Source of the DNA: Williamsia sp.
GTDB lineage: Bacteria > Bacteroidota > Bacteroidia > Chitinophagales > Chitinophagaceae
Direction: 5' to 3'
DNA: 64,000 nucleotides
NCBI GenBank assembly: GCA_015069695.1
Contig: JADCRZ010000003.1
Span: forward strand, 1 to 64,000
Part shown: positions 21,222 through 31,369 of the stretch, in pieces
How positions within the stretch are numbered: the first letter of the stretch is position 1
How the letters are laid out: each line of letters starts with the position of its first letter
The notes under the pieces: model-generated
What the model saw: only the letters and a program-made list of their open reading frames with translations
Databases searched by the model: none
Told to the model about the DNA's origin: nothing
Translations under genes and position numbers: made by a program

Positions 21222-21259
21222 AGTGAAACTGTTATTTACATGTAGGCAATAGTGTTCCT

Positions 21260-21295
21260 GGATCTGATCTGCGCATGGCTGCACAGATCAGATCC
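21260..21295. promoter_or_regulatory. 12-bp perfect inverted repeat upstream of the RHS cluster
   Basis: GGATCTGATCTG (21260-21271) and CAGATCAGATCC (21284-21295) are perfect inverted repeats around 12 bases. The site lies 39 bp upstream of the chosen start at 21221, so it is either an operator in the promoter region or a hairpin in the leader of the first RHS-cluster gene. Confidence 0.55.
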
Positions 21296-22394
21296 TTGTG
21301 AATAAATTTTACTTTGTTCCATCTTCAACTTTTAAGAACCCGGATGCAGGAACACATGCAATAGCATTGCATTGCGATCTGTGGATGAGACTATAGCATG
21401 GTTGTGCTGCACCGAATGATCCAGTATCAGACGCGATATATTTAGGCATATGTTACCGCCTAGGCATAACTATCCTGTCTGCATTCAAGATGAGTGCAGG
21501 GCAGGTAAGTCTGGCATTTGACGGGTGTAAAAGAGCAAACTATAGACTGATCTCTTTTCAAGCGGGGAGACAAGCCTCCGCGGAGCGGAAAGTTGAAGTA
21601 AAGGGCAATAGGCCGAAGCAGCTACTGAACCTTTGGAACGGACTGATGTTTAAAAAGGATACGTGAGAAAACACTTTGACAGGGTAAGGAAAAGGACTCA
21701 ACCCGGAGCGGACAACCTGGACACAAAGGAGTGAGCGGGAATCAGATCACTGGTAAAGCGGCTGCAAGCTAAGGAGCAAATGTTACAGAATTGTAAACAG
21801 AACAACCAAGTTTTACAAAATAAGAGAAAACCCCTATTATCCGCAAAACACTTCTCCATAATCCCCTCTCTAACAACAACTTAAATCAATAATGAAAGAA
21901 GGGTGCTTATCAGCGGCAACTTAGGTGGTTCACAGATCCACCCCTAAAGTACATTCTTGTATTATCTACTTGAATGCCTAAGCTTTGCAGGTTATAATTT
22001 AGAAAGACTACAATTTCATACCACTGGCAAAAATCTTGAGATATAGCACTTCGGCCACCATTACTAATTATACAACATCAAATTTATCCAATTGTATAAG
22101 AAGCTCAACTGATTATTAGAAAATAAAGATTCTTCTTAGATACAATTATCTGGCCACGTTACTGAGCTCGCTACTGTACAATCGAAAATTTTTGAATTAC
22201 ATGAAGAAAGCTATATGTGAGAACCTCTACAAAAATCTTTGGGAATACCGGACAAGTGCGATTAATTTTAACAGTGCCTGCTTACCTAATACAACAGGTA
22301 TGCATTCCGTATTTAAGCATTTCTGAGCACGATTTTTAAAGGTCACATAATGGCAGTAAAAAAGAAAAGACAACTTTAACGATAAACATCCTAA
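21296..22394. other. Long intergenic region between divergent genes
   Basis: About 1.1 kb with no convincing gene on either strand. The part next to the RHS cluster has a TAGGCATA direct repeat (about 21444-21475). A purine-rich GGA/GAA stretch runs from about 21560 to 21790, and the right part is very AT-rich. It probably holds the promoter and leader for the RHS cluster and the promoter of the glycosyltransferase gene. No known riboswitch or RNA was recognised. Confidence 0.5.
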
Positions 22395-23321
22395 ATGATC
22401 ATCACATTTATTCATAGCCAAAAAGCATTTCTTCCTGAAGTAGGGGCTTACATCAAACTGTTCGAGTCTATCGGAATAAAATGCAAAACAGCTGCGCCCC
22501 ACGAAGTAATTCGAGCTGATACTGATGTAGAATGGCATTTTATGGGAACAGATATCCGCAAAGCAAAAGAAGGCAGGATTAAGATCCATGAATATGCTTC
22601 GGGCTCAATAGGAAGGTTGGGTAACTTTAAAGATTTTAGTAAGAAAATCTTGAATGTAAAACCGGATTTTAGGTTGTTTCTGAATCCGTACGTGAACAAC
22701 AGATTTAAATTCAAAGACAACATACCTTTTGGATATCGGGATATGGGGGTTAATGCTGATTGGCTTACACAAGCCAATCATTCAAAGACTAACTGCAAAT
22801 TCGATTTCGTATATATTGGTGACCTAAGTCCAGCAAGGCAACCGGAAAACCTGCTGAATGTTTTCACGAAAAGTCCCATGAAGGAAAAAACGTTGCTCAT
22901 CATCAGTAGTAATTATGCCCATTTTCAAACCGCATATTTTCAGTTTAAAAATATTGTATTTAAAGGTCCATATAATCACTCCGACATCCCTTCGATTTTA
23001 TCGGAGGCATGTTATGGCATCAATTACATCATTGACGAGGAACCATTCAATCAACAAACCTCTACGAAGTTTCTAGAGTATGCAGCATGCGGTTTACCCA
23101 TTGTAAGCACGAAGTACAAATGGATCGATGAATTCAGGTCGAAATATGGTGGAAATTATTATTATCTTAAACCTGACCTGTCTAATTTCGCATGGGATCC
23201 TATCGTGAACTTTACCTTTTCGAAACCAGATTTAACCAATTGGATGTGGGAAAAACAAATAAAATCATCCGGGATTATACAATTTCTAGACTCAAAAATG
23301 AGAATCACCAAGAATAGTTGA
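22395..23321 (+). CDS. GT4-like glycosyltransferase
   Basis: A 308-residue protein with the look of a short GT-B glycosyltransferase. The C-terminal half has the nucleotide-sugar-binding pattern: FDFVYIGDLSPARQPENLL, then FKGPYNHSDIPSILSEACYGINYI, and LEYAACGLPIVSTKY with the conserved E-x7-E-like/CGLP region. The N-terminal half is shorter than in standard GT4 enzymes. It would add a sugar to a cell-surface glycan in the cytoplasm; donor and acceptor cannot be read from the sequence. It stands alone on the plus strand, in AT-rich DNA with a GT-C-like protein and an acyltransferase nearby, which suggests an acquired surface-polysaccharide segment. Confidence 0.7.
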   Translation: MIITFIHSQKAFLPEVGAYIKLFESIGIKCKTAAPHEVIRADTDVEWHFMGTDIRKAKEGRIKIHEYASGSIGRLGNFKDFSKKILNVKPDFRLFLNPYVNNRFKFKDNIPFGYRDMGVNADWLTQANHSKTNCKFDFVYIGDLSPARQPENLLNVFTKSPMKEKTLLIISSNYAHFQTAYFQFKNIVFKGPYNHSDIPSILSEACYGINYIIDEEPFNQQTSTKFLEYAACGLPIVSTKYKWIDEFRSKYGGNYYYLKPDLSNFAWDPIVNFTFSKPDLTNWMWEKQIKSSGIIQFLDSKMRITKNS

Positions 23322-23530
23322 TCTTTTAGTTCATCTATCTAATAAAGATACCATGCAAGGCATTCGTTTACAACATCAGTCTGCATTTATCCATGGGCCA
23401 CAAACCAATTACCCGGACTGATCGTATTTTATTCATTGCCAAATTAAATGGATAAGGGCAGTTTTGGCAAGTTCAATTAGACTCAAGTTGTTTCACTTAT
23501 TTTTTTAGCTAATGAGTATTCCCACAAAAA

Positions 23531-24817
23531 TTAATCGTACTTCCGAAGTATGTATATAGCATTGTCATTCATTGAGGTGGTGTCGCCTATACTTGACCTT
23601 CCGTAAAAAAGTGTTTCATATTCCGCTCTCCAAATCCCCGCGTCATGCTTTGAAGCAAAGACATCTTTGTTAAAACTTAAAAACGTATAATAGCCTAATG
23701 CAAATAAACCGGTTAAAATGTAAACTGCTCTGTAAGCGTACAAAACAAACTCAGGGATTTTACTCCGCATTAAAATAAACAATAAAAACGGCAAAACCGG
23801 AAACCAAAACCTGGAATCAAAACTTGCACTCCCAAATATTCCTATCACATAAAGGACAAAATAAATTTCTATGTGCAAGCTGTTCAGCACCTTCCGGACG
23901 AATAGTGTGTAGAAAACGATTATTAGAGATACACATCCAACCGCAACATAGACTAATCTGCCAAGATTGAAAGAAACATACCCTATAATTTTTACCATTG
24001 GAAAATTAATAAAAACCTCACCCCAATCGGTAAGGTGACGACCTAGTGTATTACAGATATAACTGAGGGGTTCTGATCGAAACTGCTGCCAGAGTGAACC
24101 AAAATAAGGACTCGTGAATACAATAATGACCAATAAGACCAAAAGCGACGAGCATATAAGAATAGCCAAAGTCCGTTCTCCCGGACGCCAGTGTCGGATG
24201 TTCTTTCGATTCCTAAAGAAAAATGCTAACCCTAAAGCGGGAATCAAAGCAATACCCACCGTACGAGTAAAAATGGCAACGAGGCAAAAGAAAAATGTTA
24301 TTAAACCAGCCCATAAGTTCCTACTATCCTCAAATCGCTGGTAAAAATATAATGCACCTAAAGATGCAAACAAATACTGCATTTCTGACAAGGGGAACAA
24401 GGTGAACTTCATTGTAAGCCAACTGCAAATAAAAAGAATGGCAAAAAGGTAGATGTTAACGTGCCCTTTAAAAATTCTGCTTGAAAGATATAGTACGCCG
24501 AGTAGATAACAGAATTGAATAATAACAATTGTGTTATAAGTTAGTACACCCAGTTTCTTTAGAACAAACAAAAAAATAACATATCCATACGGAAAGTTGT
24601 TTCTTTGTTTGTCAAGTTGTGTTGGCAAACTTTTATCCAACTTCTCCATCTGAGTGAAATAATCAACCGTGTCGTTTGTAAGACGTAATGGAGAAAAGCT
24701 ATTGACGAGTAAAACGAGTAAAATTCCAATAATCAGAATAGGTAATTTATTTTTATACTCAGATAACAATATCATGCTTAAGTTTGAGATACAATAATAA
24801 GGACTTGTACTTTGCAA
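23531..24817 (-). CDS. Multi-pass membrane protein, GT-C-like
   Basis: A protein of up to 428 residues with about ten to eleven membrane segments. A first helix (PILIIGILLVLLVNSF) is followed by LRLTNDTVDYF, whose acidic residue in the first outer loop fits GT-C-fold glycosyltransferases that use lipid-linked sugars. Many aromatic and Arg-rich loops follow. Met15 (24775, MILLSEYKNK) is a good alternative start. No subfamily was recognised, so the substrate is unknown; an O-antigen/polysaccharide role is inferred from fold and from the neighbouring glycosyltransferase. Confidence 0.6.
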   Translation of the reverse strand: MQSTSPYYCISNLSMILLSEYKNKLPILIIGILLVLLVNSFSPLRLTNDTVDYFTQMEKLDKSLPTQLDKQRNNFPYGYVIFLFVLKKLGVLTYNTIVIIQFCYLLGVLYLSSRIFKGHVNIYLFAILFICSWLTMKFTLFPLSEMQYLFASLGALYFYQRFEDSRNLWAGLITFFFCLVAIFTRTVGIALIPALGLAFFFRNRKNIRHWRPGERTLAILICSSLLVLLVIIVFTSPYFGSLWQQFRSEPLSYICNTLGRHLTDWGEVFINFPMVKIIGYVSFNLGRLVYVAVGCVSLIIVFYTLFVRKVLNSLHIEIYFVLYVIGIFGSASFDSRFWFPVLPFLLFILMRSKIPEFVLYAYRAVYILTGLFALGYYTFLSFNKDVFASKHDAGIWRAEYETLFYGRSSIGDTTSMNDNAIYILRKYD

Positions 24818-24927
24818 TACGGAAAAACATATAAATTAATTCTGCATTAATCTTATTGGCAGAAGGCGGAATGCAGTATCACCTGCGGGAGTATAAAGTA
24901 GAGGAAATCTAAGTACTCTGCAAGGAT

Positions 24928-25164
24928 GATTCGGTACATACTATCCGTTACAGCCTTGCCACCCACCTGATCGATAACGGTAGCGATCTACATACCGTAA
25001 AAGAACTCTTGGGTCACAGCAATCTTTCTACTACCATGCAGTACCTGCATATGAGTATCAGGCGCATTCAAGGTGTAGTCAACCCATATGACCTGTTGGA
25101 GCCAGAGGTGGTGAAGTCTTTCAATGCGGTAGCTGGTATCAAGCTGCTTGATCACATCTCTTAA
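24928..25164 (+). pseudogene. 3' remnant of a tyrosine recombinase
   Basis: The frame gives VHTIRYSLATHLIDNG, then LHTVKELLGHSNLSTTMQYLH, which are the box II Arg, the LGH motif and the nucleophile Tyr of a tyrosine recombinase, and it ends at TAA 25162-25164. The N-terminal domain and box I are absent: upstream is only non-matching sequence with stops. It ends 12 bp before the IS91-type transposase frame. A recombinase gene directly before an IS91 transposase is a known arrangement in Bacteroidota elements, so the two probably came in together. Confidence 0.8.
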
Positions 25165-25176
25165 AGGTGCTGCTGT

Positions 25177-26346
25177 ATGCAAGCTGATTGTACACCACCA
25201 CGCTCCACTTTACAATTGGTGCTGCGAAAGCATGCTGATTACCAGCCCTCCAACCTGCACTGCCAAAAGGTGCTGCAGCGACTCAGAACATGCAGAGCCT
25301 CAGCGTTGGGTTATCAAGTGTACTGATGTAGTGATGGAGACTGCGCTCATGTAAAATATGGGTACCACAGCTGCAGGGAAAGGCATTGCCCACAGTGTGG
25401 AGCCTTGAAGAAACAGCAGTGGATAGAAGCACGCACCGCAGAACTGCTGCCGGTCAAGTACTATCATGTGGTGTTTACGCTACCTCACGAGCTTAACAGT
25501 CTGGTGATGGGGCATCGAAGGGAGTTGTACAAGCTGCTTTTTGATGCTACCAGCCAGACGCTGCTCACCTTTGCTGCAGATCCCAAGTACCTGGAAGCAT
25601 TGCCGGGCATTATCAGTGTGCTGCACACCTGGGGGCAGCAGCTGAGCTTTCATGCGCATATTCATTGCATCGTGAGCGGTGGAAGCATTACAGCGGATGG
25701 GAGTTGGAAGCAGGCGACAAAGAATGACTGGCAGTTTTTGTTTCCTGTCAAGTCAATGAGCAAGGTGTATAGGGGGAAGTTCATGGAGAGGTTAAAGGAA
25801 ATGCTGGATGACAGATCAGTTACATCAACACCAGATACAGATGTGAGAGGGCTGATCAATCTACTATACAAGAAAGAGTGGGTGGTGTATGCCAAAGCTC
25901 CTTTTGGTGGTCCTCATGCTGTCATAGAATACTTAGGCCGGTACACGCACAAAGTGGCCATGAGCAATCATAGGATAACAGGCATCGATGAGCTGGATGA
26001 CACGGTAAGCTTCCGGTACAAGGATTACTCCGATGAGAACAAGCAAAAGCAGATGACCTTGAGTGGGCAGAAGTTTATCCGCCGATTTGAGCAGCACATT
26101 TTACCGAAGGGTTTTACCAAGATCAGGACCTATGGATACCTTGCCAACAGGAACAGGCATCAGCGAATCAGGGAAGTATTACAAAAAATGAAGCTGCCTG
26201 TTCACAAAAGGGTGGTAAACGTTCCCATGGAGGTGCGCATGCTGGAGAAGTATGGCATTGACATGAAGGAATGCCCCTGCTGTAAGGGAAAGACCATGGA
26301 ACTGATGCGGATATTTGTGCCATGGAAGCAAAGTGATGATGGATGA
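25177..26346 (+). pseudogene. IS91-family transposase with internal TGA
   Basis: One 389-codon frame encodes an IS91-type HUH rolling-circle transposase but is cut by TGA at 25324-25326. The 49 codons before the stop (MQADCTPPRST...) and the residues after it (CAHVKYGYHSCRERHCPQCG) together form the family's N-terminal Cys-rich zinc-binding domain. Downstream are VVFTLPHELN, the HUH motif in FHAHIHCIVSGG, and the catalytic Tyr region YLGRYTHKVAMSNHRI. The C-terminal CPCCKGKTMELM is also present. An alternative start at TTG 25405 would lack the zinc domain. The stop probably inactivates the gene unless it is a sequence error. Confidence 0.82.
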
Positions 26347-26702
26347 GAGTGATCACGGATAAGAAGCAGCTACAGGATCTCCTATCAGGCAACGTTCAAA
26401 TAGGATGAACTGTGTAAAAAAACAAATTAAATTTGAAGCTTTTTAGGGGTTGGCGGAACAATAGTTTGGCTTGTATCGGGTGTTGTTTCTGACGACGGTG
26501 AACACCTATTTGAGAAGCTTGTTACACACAGCAATCAAGGCCAGCTTACCTGTAAAAGGTAGCTTTGCAAAGCAATTTATCGACTTTTCGAGGCATTTTC
26601 ACAGTCTGACATTTTGGGATTGATTATACAAGTGTGGTTACTTAAAGTTAATCCCAACTGTCAGATTAAATACTTACATCTACATCTCACGTTAGGCGTA
26701 AT
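26347..26702. other. Intergenic region between IS91 and acyltransferase
   Basis: The stretch holds no intact gene. An IS110-type transposase remnant is readable on the minus strand (listed separately). The AT-rich right end presumably has the acyltransferase promoter. Confidence 0.5.
26443..26584 (-). pseudogene. C-terminal remnant of an IS110-family transposase
   Basis: On the minus strand the frame reads GKLALIAVCNKLLK, then TAG, then VFTVVRNNTRYKPNY and a stop. This matches the conserved C-terminal signature of IS110-type transposases (KLALIAVxNKLLKQ). TAG stands where relatives have Gln. Nothing recognisable from the rest of the transposase is nearby, so it is an old fragment. Confidence 0.6.
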
Positions 26703-27647
26703 ATGACTTTCTATACACTGCAGATACTTCGGTTTATTGCATCCCTCTTGGTGCTCCTTTTTCACCTGAATCTGATTTATTCTGGTTATAAAGGTGTAGA
26801 CATATTTTTTGTGATAAGTGGCTTTGTGATGTACTACACACTTTTTCATAGGCCCCGGCCAACTGCACTTAAGTACCTGGTTAACCGATGTTCCAAAATC
26901 TTTTTTTTATACTGGGTTGCGTTAATCGTATTGTATTTGGTACTGCCATTTAAATTAGACTCTTCTTTCTTAAAAACTTTTTTATTGATTCCGGGACACG
27001 ATTCTGTCATTGGTGTTAGCTGGAGTCTTTCTTATGAACTCTATTTTTATTTTCTTATTGGAATAGTTGTGTATTTGATGCCAGGCAAGTACCAGAATTT
27101 TATATTTTCCTTGCTATTTACTTTATCTTCAGTAATCACAATTATCAACCTCACGCCATTAACTTTTAAAGGCACTTTTATAAATTTCCTGTTAGGTCCT
27201 AATTTTTGGGAATTCCTTTTAGGTATTGCAAGTGCGTTGCTGTCTATTTATCAACATAAGAAGATTCGGCCGGATATAGCTCTCCTAGCCGCTTCATTAG
27301 GCTTTTTATTGCTTATAGTTGTCGCAATACCTTACAGCAACGTTTTTTCCCATGTCGTGTATGGCCCTTTATCCTTTTTAACTGTTTCTTTTTTTGCAAT
27401 CTATGAAGAAGAAATATCTATTACAAAAAAGGTGTCAAATTTTTCTATGCTCTTAGGGGATGCTTCCTATGCAATTTATTTGTTCGGCCCGATTTTTACG
27501 CTCTTGGTTACACCTGATAGCTGTTTCTTAAAATGGATAGTTGTTTTTAGTACCATTTGCTTCTCAGTGGTATTTAATCGATTAGTGGAAAGAAGGTTCT
27601 TGACTTGGAGTAGAAAAATGATTTATAATAAGAAAGAATGCGCCTAA
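26703..27647 (+). CDS. Acyltransferase 3 family membrane protein
   Basis: A 314-residue protein with about nine to ten membrane helices and the acyltransferase-3 signature: LQILRFIASLLVLLFHLN near residue 6-23, with the catalytic-type His in FHLN, then GVDIFFVISGFVM at about 32-44 and an Arg-containing RPRPTALKYLVNR loop. Such proteins transfer acetyl or other acyl groups to cell-surface sugars. The protein is at the short end for the family but looks complete. It lies in AT-rich DNA between IS remnants and is probably part of the same acquired polysaccharide-modification segment as the glycosyltransferases upstream. Confidence 0.85.
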   Translation: MTFYTLQILRFIASLLVLLFHLNLIYSGYKGVDIFFVISGFVMYYTLFHRPRPTALKYLVNRCSKIFFLYWVALIVLYLVLPFKLDSSFLKTFLLIPGHDSVIGVSWSLSYELYFYFLIGIVVYLMPGKYQNFIFSLLFTLSSVITIINLTPLTFKGTFINFLLGPNFWEFLLGIASALLSIYQHKKIRPDIALLAASLGFLLLIVVAIPYSNVFSHVVYGPLSFLTVSFFAIYEEEISITKKVSNFSMLLGDASYAIYLFGPIFTLLVTPDSCFLKWIVVFSTICFSVVFNRLVERRFLTWSRKMIYNKKECA

Positions 27648-27797
27648 AAAAGGAATTTGCAAAAGTTTGGCATAACCTTGGCAAAATAAGCAGGTGATCG
27701 CTCACCATCATTTGTCAGGACAGGAGAATTCAATTGAACAGTTAATCGCAATTTGTGTTATGTGTTTCAATCAGAGTGGAAATAACGATTAAAAAGG

Positions 27798-29443
27798 GGT
27801 TCTGCGTCAATGTTGGTGGTAGCTGTTTAACTTTTTCGATCACTGGGATATTTGTTATACACTAAACACATTAATGCATTCAGAAGAGCTTGTATTTGGC
27901 TCATCAGATAACCTTGAAGTTCTGTCAATATTACGGTTGGAAGATCAATTAATTGTATCGGTGCAAAGCCGCAGCAAAGGATGCCCCTGTCCTGCTTGCC
28001 TTGTCTTCAGCAGCAAATTGCACAGCTATTACCTCCGTAAGCTAAAAGACTTGCCGGCATTCGACAACAAAGTCTCCTTGCGCCTAAGGGCTAAGAAATG
28101 GCGCTGTTTCAATGCTGAGTGTCCCAGAAGGATATTTGCTGAGAGATTTCAGCACTTCTTCAAGCCGTATAAGCGAACTACTGACCGTTTACGGGAGAAG
28201 CTATTGAACACTGCCCTACTACTCGGTGGAAGACCAGCAGAGAGGCTTTGTAGAACGCTTAATGTTTCAGTTAGCAGTTCCAGCCTGATACGCATTATAC
28301 AACAACAATCAGTGTTTGCCCCTTCGTTTGTAGATGCTATAGGTATAGATGACTCTCGCATTCAGGAAAGATATTAACTACGGTACTGCTATTGTTGATC
28401 TGAACTTGCACAAAGTCGTGGACCTGCTGCCCGACAGGGAAACTGCTACTGTGGAAAATTGGCTTAAGAAACATCCAGAAGTAAAGATCATAACCCGTGA
28501 CAGGTTCAGCAGGTATGCGCTGGCTGTATCGAACGCTTTGCCGGACGCTATACAAGTAGCTGACCGTTGGCACTTACTGAAAAACATGGGAGATGCGGTG
28601 CAGAAGCTGCTAGAGCGTAAACGCCAGCAGATCATAACCTTACAGTCTCAACAAGCCATCCAGCAAAGCCAAGTGGATCAACAAGAAAGCGAACCAGTAA
28701 AGCAAGGATCTAAGCTCTCGGCCAGCCATCAGCTTCTGCAACAGGTCAAACAGATGTATGCTGCAGGTAAGGGGACTAAAAAGATCGCCAGAACACTTGG
28801 CATTAGCAGAAATACAGTAAAAAAGTATATCTATCTGCATGAACCTCCACAGAAGAAAGGCATCAAGACTACTAATCTGATCAGCTTCAATGAATATCTG
28901 CAAGCCAGAATCAATCAGGATGCCGATGTGACGAATGTTCAGCTGCTGCGGGAGATAAAGTTGATGGGATATAATGGTTGTCATTCCATGCTCAACGATC
29001 ACTTAAGAAAACATAGTAAACAACATAACAGAACCAGGTACAGGAGTTTGCCTGTTGTAAGCTGGACGACAGCAAAAGTGAAAGCACTATTATGCAAGAA
29101 AGAAGAAACGATGGAGCAAAAGGATCGGGAACTGCTGCGAGACATTTGCGAGAAATCAACTGAGATCCACCATGCACGTCAGCTGGCAAGTAAGTTCAGA
29201 GAGATCATGGAGGCGGAGCAATCAGGCATTCAGGAAATGAAAGGATTTGCAAGAGGGATGCTGAGCGACTACCAAGCAGTCGTAAATGGGTTAACCCTGC
29301 CGTGGAGCAATGGTCAGGTAGAAGGGCAGATCAACAAGCTCAAAACACTCAAACGGCAGATGTACGGCAGGGCCGGGTTCGTATTATTGAGAAAGCGGGT
29401 GATACTGCATTCCGCCTACTACCACCAAAATTGACGCAGAACC
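27798..29443 (+). mobile_element. ISL3-family insertion sequence
   Basis: Terminal inverted repeats of 25 bp with one mismatch lie at 27798-27822 (starts GGTTCTGCGTCAAT) and 29419-29443. They enclose one transposase gene, which is frameshifted. The 8-bp flanks (27790-27797 and 29444-29451) do not match, so no target duplication is visible. A second copy of the right end occurs at 77-103. Confidence 0.85.
27874..29434 (+). pseudogene. ISL3-family transposase, frameshifted
   Basis: The first frame (27874-28377, 167 codons) has the zinc-finger region (CPCPACLVF, then CFNAECPRRIF) and runs to AIGIDDSRIQERY-stop. The second frame (from about 28349 to 29434) resumes with LAFRKDINYGTAIVDL, then ADRWHLLKNM, an HTH insertion (KKIARTLGISRNTVKKY) and WSNGQVEGQINKLKTLKRQMYGR with the catalytic Glu. 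In relatives GIDD runs directly into xAFRKxxxYGT. Removing one base near 28354-28356 restores that reading, so this is one transposase of about 520 residues with a one-base insertion. Its 3' end overlaps the right terminal repeat. Confidence 0.85.
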
Positions 29444-29594
29444 ACAAGGAGTGTTTTTTCCATCTAGTGATGATTGTTAAGAACCATAATCTAACAGTTA
29501 AAGGAGTATGAATTGTTATAAATAGATTACTTTCGATCAAACCTGAGGTGTGTTTTACTTAGAGATGGGGTGCGGTAACATATGAAAGGACGTT

Positions 29595-30728
29595 TTATTT
29601 TGAGTCGTGCTTTTCAATAATGGCGGCAATATCCATATAACCCAATGCTTGTGCTAATTGTATGGGTGTCTGCTTTTTTGAGTTTTTCTGATTACTCAGC
29701 AACTTCTTTTCTTTAAGAAATTCTATTAAGTTTAAGTCACGATTTATTACCGCCATATGGGAGTAAGAGTTTCCTTCCGAATTTCTAAAGCTTTTGTCAA
29801 CTCCTATATGAAAAAGAATTTCAGCTTTTGAAAGGTCTTTTGATAAGAAATCGTAAAAAGCTCTGCTTCGCTTTTTTACCTTGTTGTACTCACTAATGTT
29901 ATCTAAGCCACGTATAAAAATGTAAACTGCTGTAAATAACTGTAGAGCTTTTAATCCAGAAAGCTCACCGTTCAAGATTCTGCCGATGACTATTTTAATT
30001 GTCGCCGCCTTATCGTTTTTCAGCAAATCACCAATGCTATTGTAAGCAGAAGAGATACTAAATAGTATCTCTATTATCCCATATATCTTTCTATTTTTCT
30101 TCTTTAAAGAGAAAAACAAATAACCAAGCCCTAAAATAATTACTATTCCGGTGATGTAAAAACTTACATGTTCATAATTCATGCTAAAAAACCGAATAAT
30201 GACACCAATTAATATGAAAACTGATATAACCAGCCCAATAATCATCCAAATTTTACTCCCTGCTCCCTCGCTCAACCCATAACCAACCAGCCCAATAAAA
30301 ATGGAAAGTAAAAGGAAAGAAAATAAAGAAATCAAATCCTGTTGCCAAGGTGCATGAAATTGCACATTCATCATATTATATAAGGCAATACACCCTGTCA
30401 CCAAAAAAATTAAATTAACTAAGCCAAGGATGTTAGACAGGGTACCGATGAACCCTTCGCTATGGTCTTCGCCGCTTACAAAAGCGTGAACGTAGAAAAG
30501 AAGGCTGCTGGATATTAAAGCTAAGATAGTATTTAGGATAGAATCTTTAGTTCTCCACAAAGCCATTCCAAGAAGAATGAAACCAACATAAGCGATAACA
30601 ATGGTAATAACCCGCAGAACAAGTCGGTGATTATATAGAAGGTCAGATTTGAGACGGTTTACCAAATGAAATAAGAGTAGAGAAGCGATGGAGAAGACAA
30701 AAATAGTCAAGATAGAAAAATTAACCAC
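29595..30728 (-). CDS. Multi-pass membrane protein with C-terminal ankyrin repeats
   Basis: A 377-residue protein. About seven hydrophobic segments occupy residues 1-235. A short helical linker follows, and the last 80 residues carry one or two ankyrin-like repeats (SEGNSYSHMAVINRDLNLIEFL, then KKQTPIQLAQALGYMDIAAII). The repeats should face the cytoplasm as a protein-binding platform. No known family was recognised. It lies 73 bp behind a truncated caspase-like gene on the same strand and could be a membrane partner of that protein; this is inference from position only. The DNA is AT-rich. Confidence 0.65.
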   Translation of the reverse strand: MVNFSILTIFVFSIASLLLFHLVNRLKSDLLYNHRLVLRVITIVIAYVGFILLGMALWRTKDSILNTILALISSSLLFYVHAFVSGEDHSEGFIGTLSNILGLVNLIFLVTGCIALYNMMNVQFHAPWQQDLISLFSFLLLSIFIGLVGYGLSEGAGSKIWMIIGLVISVFILIGVIIRFFSMNYEHVSFYITGIVIILGLGYLFFSLKKKNRKIYGIIEILFSISSAYNSIGDLLKNDKAATIKIVIGRILNGELSGLKALQLFTAVYIFIRGLDNISEYNKVKKRSRAFYDFLSKDLSKAEILFHIGVDKSFRNSEGNSYSHMAVINRDLNLIEFLKEKKLLSNQKNSKKQTPIQLAQALGYMDIAAIIEKHDSK

Positions 30729-30801
30729 TGGGATGCGTATTGATATAAAACTGTCAAATGAAAACTATTTCTAAGATAAATGAAAAGGGTGAATGCGCGT
30801 T

Positions 30802-31263
30802 TTATTGAGCAATTAACCGCTCTCGCTCTTGAAAATGAGCTTGCAACAATTGGAGATCCTGCAGGAAAGATTTTTCATCAAGCATACATATATCGGCCAG
30901 ATCGAATTTGCCCTTGCACCTCATATCATACAACACAAGCGTTCCTTCTTTTTCGGGGTCAAACTGCTCAAAAGCAGGATTCATTCTGCAGGATGATCCA
31001 TGCCCGCTAAAATAAAACAACACGGTGTCATCCTTGCCTATCTTTGGATTGCGAATGAACAGATCAATGAATTGCTGTATAACGGCCTCGCGTGTCGCCT
31101 GCTCATTGAGCAATTTTACAACAGAGCGTTGAGTTTCGCTAAAACGGTTGTTCAAGTAATTTTCCAGGCTTGATACATCATTGATGCATCCACTCAGCGA
31201 AGCAACATTTGAATCTGCATGACAATGAGTGACTCCTACAAGCAGTGCAAAAAGATTTGGCAT
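30802..31263 (-). pseudogene. Caspase-like gene truncated before the catalytic Cys
   Basis: A product of about 153 residues from ATG 31263 (MPNLFALLVGV). It aligns by eye with the start of the caspase-like protein encoded divergently at 31370: ALLVGV, LSGCINDVSSLENYL, KLLNEQATREAVIQQF and the His motif VLFYFSGHG. It ends at FLQDLQLL, just before the position where the neighbour has the IFDCCHAGG Cys motif. It therefore has the His of the dyad but no Cys and cannot be an active protease. It may be a broken duplicate or a pseudo-protease that regulates its neighbour. The four-residue-longer starts upstream (31284) look less natural. Confidence 0.72.
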
Positions 31264-31369
31264 AAAACAGCATTCAAGTACCAATTTACCTATTCTTCAC
31301 TTGAGAGCAAAGGCCTATATGTCAATTTTTTCGTTTAACTTATATAAATTTCAATTAAAAAAATTGCGC

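Noticed and set aside
21560-21800. Structured non-coding RNA in the purine-rich stretch
   Set aside because: The region is GA-rich but I saw no long complementary stems or known RNA motif.
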